Assembly: GCF_019192735.1 (NCBI RefSeq)
Contig: NZ_JAHTKP010000006.1
Coordinates: 1-64,000 of the forward strand
DNA from: Kitasatospora aureofaciens
GTDB taxonomy: Bacteria > Actinomycetota > Actinomycetes > Streptomycetales > Streptomycetaceae
Length of the DNA: 64,000 nt
Direction: 5' to 3'
The notes under the pieces were generated by a model. That model worked only from the letters and a program-made list of their open reading frames with translations. It was not told the DNA's origin and ran no database searches. Made by a program: the position numbers and the translations under genes. Positions 59,564 to 64,000 of the stretch are shown here, one piece after another (within the stretch, counting starts at the first letter, position 1; each line of letters starts with the position of its first letter).

Positions 59564-60940
59564 CTACCGCGCCGTCACCCGGATCCGCATCGGGCTCGCC
59601 GCCCGGAGCGTGATGCCCTGGGCGAGCGCCACCCGCCGGTCCACGACCTCCACGTCGAAGTCCCGCAGCAGCACGCCCAGCGCCAGCACCGCCTCCAGCA
59701 TCGAGAAGTGCTGCCCGATGCACGCCCGCGGGCCCCCGCCGAACGGGAACCACGCGTACCGGTGCCGGTCCTTCTCCCGCTCGGGCAGGAAGCGGTCCGG
59801 GTCGAAGCTGTCCGGCTCGTCCCAGTGGTCGGGGTGCCGGTGGGTCACCCACGGCACGACGAGCACCTGGGAGCCGCCCGGGAGGACGTGCCCGTCGATG
59901 ACCGTCTCCGCCACCGACCGCCGCCCGATCAGCGACGCCGCCGGATAGAGGCGCATCGCCTCCTTCAGCACTCGCGTGATGTACGGCAGCGCCTCCAGGT
60001 CCGCGGCGGTCGGCGCGCGGCCGGTCAGCACCGCGTCCGCCTCCTCCTGGGCGAGCCGGCGCTGCTCCGGGTGCCCGGCGAGCAGGTGCAGGGCGAAGGC
60101 GAGCGAGGTGGCCGTGGTCTCGTGCCCGGCGAGCAGGAACACCAGGACCTGGTCGCGGAGTTCGGCCGGATCGAGCCGTTCCCCGTCCTCGCCGCGGGCC
60201 CGGCGCAGCAGCGCCAGCAGGTCGTCCGCTTCGTCGTCGGCCTGGCCGCGCACGGCCCGCTCGGCGATGATCCGGTCGCAGACCGCGTACAGGGCCCGCT
60301 GCGCCTCGGTGCCGCGCCGGTTGGCCGGGGCCGGAAAGCGCCGCGGCAGCCGGATCGGGGCGAAGCCCCGGTCCATGACGTACGCGCCGAGCACCGGGAA
60401 GCTGCTGTGCACGACGGCCACCGCCTCCTCCACATCCGCGCCGAACAGGATCCGCGACACCGCGCGCAGCGCGAACCGTGACATCTCGTCCGCCGCGTCC
60501 ACGACGCCGCCGGGCACCGTGTGCCAGCGCTCGGTGAGCGCCTGCGTCTCCAGCGCGATCGCGTCCGCGTAGCCGTCCACCCGGCGGCGCGTGAACAGCG
60601 GTTGGATGAGCCGGCGCTGGCGCTGGTAGTCGCCGTCCTGGCTGGTCAGCAGGCCGTTGCCGACGCTGGTCCGCAGCTCGTCGTAAAAGGCGTTGTCCTT
60701 GCGGAAGTTGGCGGCTTCGCTGCCCAGCACCTGGTGGGCGCCCTCCGGGGAGAACACCGCGTAGAGGTCGGTCCCGAGCCCGATCGGCCCCACGTGGAAG
60801 CGGACCACGTCGCCGTAGTCGCGCCGGGCGGCGCGCAGGGTGCGCAGCGGACGGCGGCCGAGGTCGAGCCCCGACCCGATCAGGGGCAGCCCGGGCGGGC
60901 CGGGTATCGAGCGGGTGACAGTGGCGGTGGTGGTGGTCAT
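59564..60940 (-). CDS. Cytochrome P450 (CYP102/CYP4-like class)
   Basis: A 458-residue P450. Proline-rich hinge PGPPGLPLIG, I-helix AGHETTATS, ExxR in KEAMRLYP, PERF region PDRFLPER and heme loop FPFGGGPRACIG with the Cys ligand. The overall look (WFPFGGGPRACIG, DELRTSVGNGLLTS) is like the bacterial CYP102-head or fatty-acid/terpene P450s rather than the macrolide type. No redox partner nearby. GAAGGAG six bases before the ATG at 60940. A TetR-like palindrome lies upstream. Substrate unknown. Confidence 0.9.
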   Translation of the reverse strand: MTTTTATVTRSIPGPPGLPLIGSGLDLGRRPLRTLRAARRDYGDVVRFHVGPIGLGTDLYAVFSPEGAHQVLGSEAANFRKDNAFYDELRTSVGNGLLTSQDGDYQRQRRLIQPLFTRRRVDGYADAIALETQALTERWHTVPGGVVDAADEMSRFALRAVSRILFGADVEEAVAVVHSSFPVLGAYVMDRGFAPIRLPRRFPAPANRRGTEAQRALYAVCDRIIAERAVRGQADDEADDLLALLRRARGEDGERLDPAELRDQVLVFLLAGHETTATSLAFALHLLAGHPEQRRLAQEEADAVLTGRAPTAADLEALPYITRVLKEAMRLYPAASLIGRRSVAETVIDGHVLPGGSQVLVVPWVTHRHPDHWDEPDSFDPDRFLPEREKDRHRYAWFPFGGGPRACIGQHFSMLEAVLALGVLLRDFDVEVVDRRVALAQGITLRAASPMRIRVTAR

Positions 60941-60975
60941 CGGGTCTCCTTCTCCGCGGGCGACCCACCAACCTA

Positions 60976-60992
60976 ACTGACGGTCGATCAGT
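60976..60992. promoter_or_regulatory. TetR-type operator-like palindrome
   Basis: ACTGA-CGGTCGA-TCAGT, 36 bases upstream of the P450 start, has the 5-bp-arm, 17-bp form of many TetR-family operators. No TetR gene is adjacent in this window. Confidence 0.5.
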
Positions 60993-61010
60993 GGCGGAAG
61001 GGCTCACGAA

Positions 61011-61044
61011 GGGGGCGGACGCCGATCTGCCCGCGTCCGCCCCC
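61011..61044 (-). terminator. Hairpin terminator after the RNA-ligase gene
   Basis: GGGGGCGGACGC (61011-61022) and GCGTCCGCCCCC (61033-61044) form a perfect 12-bp stem with a 10-base loop, about 65 bases past the ligase stop. Confidence 0.8.
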
Positions 61045-61110
61045 CTCCACCCGCAGGCCCCTTCCGGGCCAAGCCCCCCGCAGGCCCAAGGACCGCCTAC
61101 TCGCCCTCGG

Positions 61111-62178
61111 TTACTCGTACTCGGTACCGCCCTTGCGCGTCAGGTAGGCGTCGCTGACCACCTTGGCGATCGCCCGTCCGCCGACGACCATGCTCCAGCG
61201 CTCGGTCACCGGCCGGATCACCACGCCCTCGCGCAGGTGCAGTTCACGCCCCGAGACGGTCTCCTTGCCCTGGGCGAGCGCCAGCACGGCGTCCGGGTCG
61301 AACGGTCCGCGCCACAGCTCGGGCACCAACGGCAGTTCGCCGTCCAGCAGTTCGGCCGCCGACAGCCAGCGCAGCTGCCCGTCCACCACGGCGGACACGT
61401 CGAACGCGGCATAGCCGGGCAGTTCGGTCCGGCCGGACGCGCCGTACGTCAGGTCCTGCACGCCGGCGCCGAAGACCTCGCCGAAGATACCGACCCGCTC
61501 GGCGCCGAGCCGTTCGGCCAGCCGGGCCGCCACGGCCGGTATGCCGTGGGCGCGCACCGTCCGCCAGTACAGGTTGCGTTCGTCCTCGGCCAGCGCGAGC
61601 CCCTGCGCGCCGATGCCCTTGGACGAGACCTGCACCTCGCCGGTGGCGGCGACGTACGTCACCAGGCAGCAACTGCCGTGCAGCTTCTCGGTCAGCACCA
61701 CCGGCTCGCCGGGCTCGAAGATGTCCGGGTAGCGCTTGAGGTTCTCGATGTCCACCCAGGGCAGCAGGTCCGGCGCGCTGACCACGTCGCCGCTCATCGA
61801 GGTCGGGATCGGCGGCTGCCACTTGACGACCCCGAGCGCCTCGGCGAAGTCGTCCCCGCGCTCGGCGGCGGCGGCCAGGTCGGTGCCGGCCAGGGCGGCC
61901 GGGAGGCAGACGATGCCCTGCGACAGCTCGCCGCGCAGCCGGACAGCCTTCACCCGGTCCGCCCGGCTGCCGGCCAGCTTGCCGGTCAGGCCCAGATCCT
62001 CGATCAACTCGGCCGGGAGCACGGACTGTTCGGGAATATAGACGGCGTAGTCGCCGGTCCGGTACCTGCCCTTCGCGACCACCGCCCGGTAGAGGCCGAC
62101 CTGCGCGAGCTCCAGTGCATCGGCATTCGGGTGTTCCAGGATGATCAGCTTCTCGGCGGTCACGCGCAGTGTGGACAT
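61111..62178 (-). CDS. RNA ligase, DRB0094 (Rnl5) family
   Basis: A 355-residue nucleotidyltransferase. The adenylated lysine is Lys165 in TEKLHGSC, fitting the KxDG/KxHG motif I at the same number as I recall for Deinococcus radiodurans Rnl. Motif IV/V-like parts are REGVVIRPV and GRAIAKVVSDAYL. The N-terminal ~130 residues (TAEKLIILEHPNADALELAQVG, DYAVYIPEQSVLP) match the OB-type module of that clade. It should seal 3'-OH/5'-phosphate RNA nicks. ATG at 62178 follows GGGGGAGGAG. No repair or RtcB genes adjoin; biological role unknown. Confidence 0.87.
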   Translation of the reverse strand: MSTLRVTAEKLIILEHPNADALELAQVGLYRAVVAKGRYRTGDYAVYIPEQSVLPAELIEDLGLTGKLAGSRADRVKAVRLRGELSQGIVCLPAALAGTDLAAAAERGDDFAEALGVVKWQPPIPTSMSGDVVSAPDLLPWVDIENLKRYPDIFEPGEPVVLTEKLHGSCCLVTYVAATGEVQVSSKGIGAQGLALAEDERNLYWRTVRAHGIPAVAARLAERLGAERVGIFGEVFGAGVQDLTYGASGRTELPGYAAFDVSAVVDGQLRWLSAAELLDGELPLVPELWRGPFDPDAVLALAQGKETVSGRELHLREGVVIRPVTERWSMVVGGRAIAKVVSDAYLTRKGGTEYE

Positions 62179-62549
62179 GGACGGACTCCTCCCCCTTGGC
62201 TCGGCACTCTCGGCAGGTCGGCCAGAGCACGGACGGCCACCACTCTGGCCGTTCGGGCCACCTCGGCGCGACGCAATTTCCACCCGTCCGACGCGCGCCG
62301 GATGCGCGCCGGACGCGCGTCCACCTCACGCCGCCACGCACCCCCACACGCCCCACCCACCCCCGGCACTACCGTCCGTGCACGTTTGAGCCTTCCCACA
62401 GCTGGGCAGACACCCCCGCCACACCCCGCCTGTGCAATGCGACAGACGATTTCTCACTCGCATTTGCGGCACTATGATCACCGTAATGGCCGCACCTGCG
62501 GCCTCACCTCCGCGCCCCTTCCGGCGCGTGCCCAGAAGGGGAAGCGCCG
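62179..62549. other. Intergenic region with modA promoter and leader hairpin
   Basis: No gene. Contains TATGAT (62473-62478), a good -10 for modA with only a weak -35, and GGCCGC-ACCT-GCGGCC (62488-62503), a hairpin at the probable start of the leader. The left part has GCGCGCCGGA-type repeats. Confidence 0.5.
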
Positions 62550-63413
62550 ATGAGCCCCCGTACGACCGCCACCCGCAGACTCGCCGTCGCCGCCGCGGCC
62601 CTCGCCCTCAGCCTCGGGGTCACCGCGTGCGGCAGCGACGGCGGCAGCAAGTCCTCCGGCGGGGCGTCCTCATCGTCCGCCAGTGCCCCGACCGGCACAG
62701 CGAGCGGCGCGGCGACCGGCGGCAGCGTCCCGAAGGCCACCGGCGACATCACCGTCTTCGCCGCCGCCTCGCTCAAGGAGACCTTCACCGAGCTGGGCAA
62801 GAAGTTCGAGGCCGCGAACCCGGGCGCCAAGGTCAAGTTCAACTTCGGCGGCAGCTCCAGCCTCGCCACCAGCATCAACTCGGGCGCCCCGGCCGACGTC
62901 TTCGCCGCCGCCAGCCCGGCCACCATGAAGACCGTCACCGACCCGGGCGGCGCCAGCGGCCAGCCGGCGACCTTCGTCAAGAACACGCTCACCATCGCCG
63001 TGCCCAAGGGCAACCCCAAGCACATCACCGGCCTGAACGACCTCACTGCCTCCGGCGTGAAGGTCGCCCTCTGCGCGAAGGAGGTGCCCTGCGGCGCCGC
63101 CGCCCTGACCGCGCTCAAGGCCGCCAACGTCAACCTCACCCCGGTCACCCTGGAGCAGGACGTCAAGGGCGCGCTCACCAAGGTCGAGCTGGGCGAGGTC
63201 GACGCCTCGCTGGTGTACAGGACCGACGTGAAGGCCGACGCCGGCAAGATCGACGGCGTGGACTTCCCCGAGGCCGACAAGGCCGTGAACGACTACCCGA
63301 TCGCCGCCCTCGCCAAGGCCCCGAACAAGGACGGCGCCGCGGCCTTCGTCGCGTACGTGCAGTCGCCCGAGGCCAAGCAGGTGCTGACCGCGGCGGGCTT
63401 CCAGGCGCCGTGA
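62550..63413 (+). CDS. modA: Molybdate ABC transporter binding lipoprotein
   Basis: A 287-residue ModA-type binding protein. Lipoprotein signal with lipobox ending at about Cys27 (GVTACGSD), a Ser/Gly/Thr tether, then DITVFAAASLKETFTELGKKFE, FGGSSSLATSINSGAPADVFAAAS and VTLEQDVKGALTKVELGEVDASLVYRTDV, all characteristic of molybdate/tungstate binders. AAGGGGAAG precedes the ATG. Its stop overlaps the modB GTG by four bases. Confidence 0.93.
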   Translation: MSPRTTATRRLAVAAAALALSLGVTACGSDGGSKSSGGASSSSASAPTGTASGAATGGSVPKATGDITVFAAASLKETFTELGKKFEAANPGAKVKFNFGGSSSLATSINSGAPADVFAAASPATMKTVTDPGGASGQPATFVKNTLTIAVPKGNPKHITGLNDLTASGVKVALCAKEVPCGAAALTALKAANVNLTPVTLEQDVKGALTKVELGEVDASLVYRTDVKADAGKIDGVDFPEADKAVNDYPIAALAKAPNKDGAAAFVAYVQSPEAKQVLTAAGFQAP

Positions 63414-64000
63414 GCGACCGCACCACCGGCTCCGACGCCGGCCCCGGGGACGACCGTGGGGGCGCCCCCGGGGCCGGCGTCGGCAACCCCAACGAGACCG
63501 GCCCCGGCACGGGCACGGGCACCGAAGCCCTCCCGCCAGGCGCAGCACGAGCGCGGAAGGCCCTGCCACGCCGGCGACGGCATACGCAGCGCGTCCCGGT
63601 CACGCTGCTGCTCCCGGCGCTGCTCGGGCTGGCGTTCCTGATCCTCCCGCTGGTCGGCCTGCTGATCCGGGCCCCCTGGAGCACCCTGTCCGACCAGCTC
63701 ACCAGCACCGCCGTGTGGGAGGCGCTGCGCCTGTCCCTGGTCTGCGCGACGGCCGCCACCGCGGTGTCGCTGGTCCTCGGCGTCCCGCTGGCCTGGCTGC
63801 TCGCCCGCACCGAGCTGCCGGGCCGCCGGGTGATCCGGGCGCTGGTCACGCTGCCGCTGGTGCTGCCGCCGGTGGTCGGCGGTGTGGCGCTGCTGCTGGT
63901 CCTCGGCCGGCGCGGGATCGTCGGCTCCTGGCTGGACTCGACGTTCGGCATCACGCTGCCGTTCACCACCACCGGGGTGGTGATCGCCGAGGCGTTCGTG
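63410..64000 (+). CDS. modB: Molybdate ABC transporter permease (partial)
   Basis: First 197 codons of a permease cut by the window end. After a ~60-residue Gly/Pro/Asp-rich cytoplasmic tail, helices follow: LLLPALLGLAFLILPLVGLLI, the region AVWEALRLSLVCATAATAVSLVLGVPLAWLLART and LVTLPLVLPPVVGGVALLLVLGRRG, which is the start of the binding-protein-dependent permease domain. GTG start overlaps the modA stop (GTGA), so the pair is coupled. The unusually long N-terminal tail is common in actinobacterial ModB. Confidence 0.9.
   Translation, partial: MSDRTTGSDAGPGDDRGGAPGAGVGNPNETGPGTGTGTEALPPGAARARKALPRRRRHTQRVPVTLLLPALLGLAFLILPLVGLLIRAPWSTLSDQLTSTAVWEALRLSLVCATAATAVSLVLGVPLAWLLARTELPGRRVIRALVTLPLVLPPVVGGVALLLVLGRRGIVGSWLDSTFGITLPFTTTGVVIAEAFV

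Noticed and set aside
60970..60979. CCTAACT upstream of the second P450 as an iron box
   Set aside because: Only half a site; the better palindrome there is the TetR-like ACTGA-N7-TCAGT.

Overview
The window is very GC-rich, with strong G/C bias at third codon positions, frequent GTG and TTG starts, many 4-bp stop/start overlaps and many leaderless promoters. Together with the gene content (MocR, MerR, sigma-70-like factor, Ser/Thr kinase, EF-hand protein, secreted M4 protease) this points to a chromosome of the Streptomycetaceae (Streptomyces or Kitasatospora). I see no tRNA, rRNA, CRISPR array, transposase or prophage.

Layout. 0-8.5 kb: NUDIX protein, an unknown protein, the sbcD-sbcC nuclease pair, small conserved proteins (zinc-ribbon, DUF1990, YjbQ). 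8.5-16.4 kb: a fused glycosyltransferase/CDP-glycerol glycerophosphotransferase, an EF-hand protein, a PlsC acyltransferase, an ABC exporter with a possible iron box, an SDR and a LysE-type exporter. 16.4-25 kb: a MocR regulator, a coupled SDR/hydrolase/Baeyer-Villiger monooxygenase operon facing a MerR regulator, an orphan siderophore-binding lipoprotein and an MFS transporter. 25-34 kb: thermolysin-family protease, a Ser/Thr kinase with an extracellular ricin-like domain, hydrolases, DUF6191 and VOC proteins.

34-46 kb is the centrepiece: an iron-regulated siderophore locus. Two iron (DmdR/IdeR-type) boxes lie between a divergent FhuF-type ferric reductase gene and a run of nine genes: two FecCD permeases, an ATPase, a binding lipoprotein, then ATP-grasp ligase, IucA/IucC synthetase, MFS exporter, second IucA/IucC synthetase and PLP decarboxylase. 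The last five have the gene order of the vibrioferrin genes pvsABCDE, so a citrate-based carboxylate siderophore is predicted. At 49.7-52.7 kb a third iron box precedes a diaminobutyrate aminotransferase/decarboxylase pair able to make 1,3-diaminopropane. Between them sit an inositol-monophosphatase and a cyclodipeptide synthase/CYP121-like P450 pair resembling the mycocyclosin genes of Mycobacterium tuberculosis.

52.9-64 kb: a CitA/CitB-type two-component system beside a DctA dicarboxylate symporter, an unknown protein, a sigma-70-like factor, a small secreted protein, another P450, a DRB0094-type RNA ligase and the start of a molybdate ABC transporter (modA, modB cut by the window end).

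Six intergenic sites carry the same unusual element: a long inverted repeat whose arms are tandem 7-base units (consensus CAGATRA / TYATCTG) around a core such as CAGATTTCGAAATCTG. Arm sequences differ between copies but match within a copy. This is the most novel-looking structure here.
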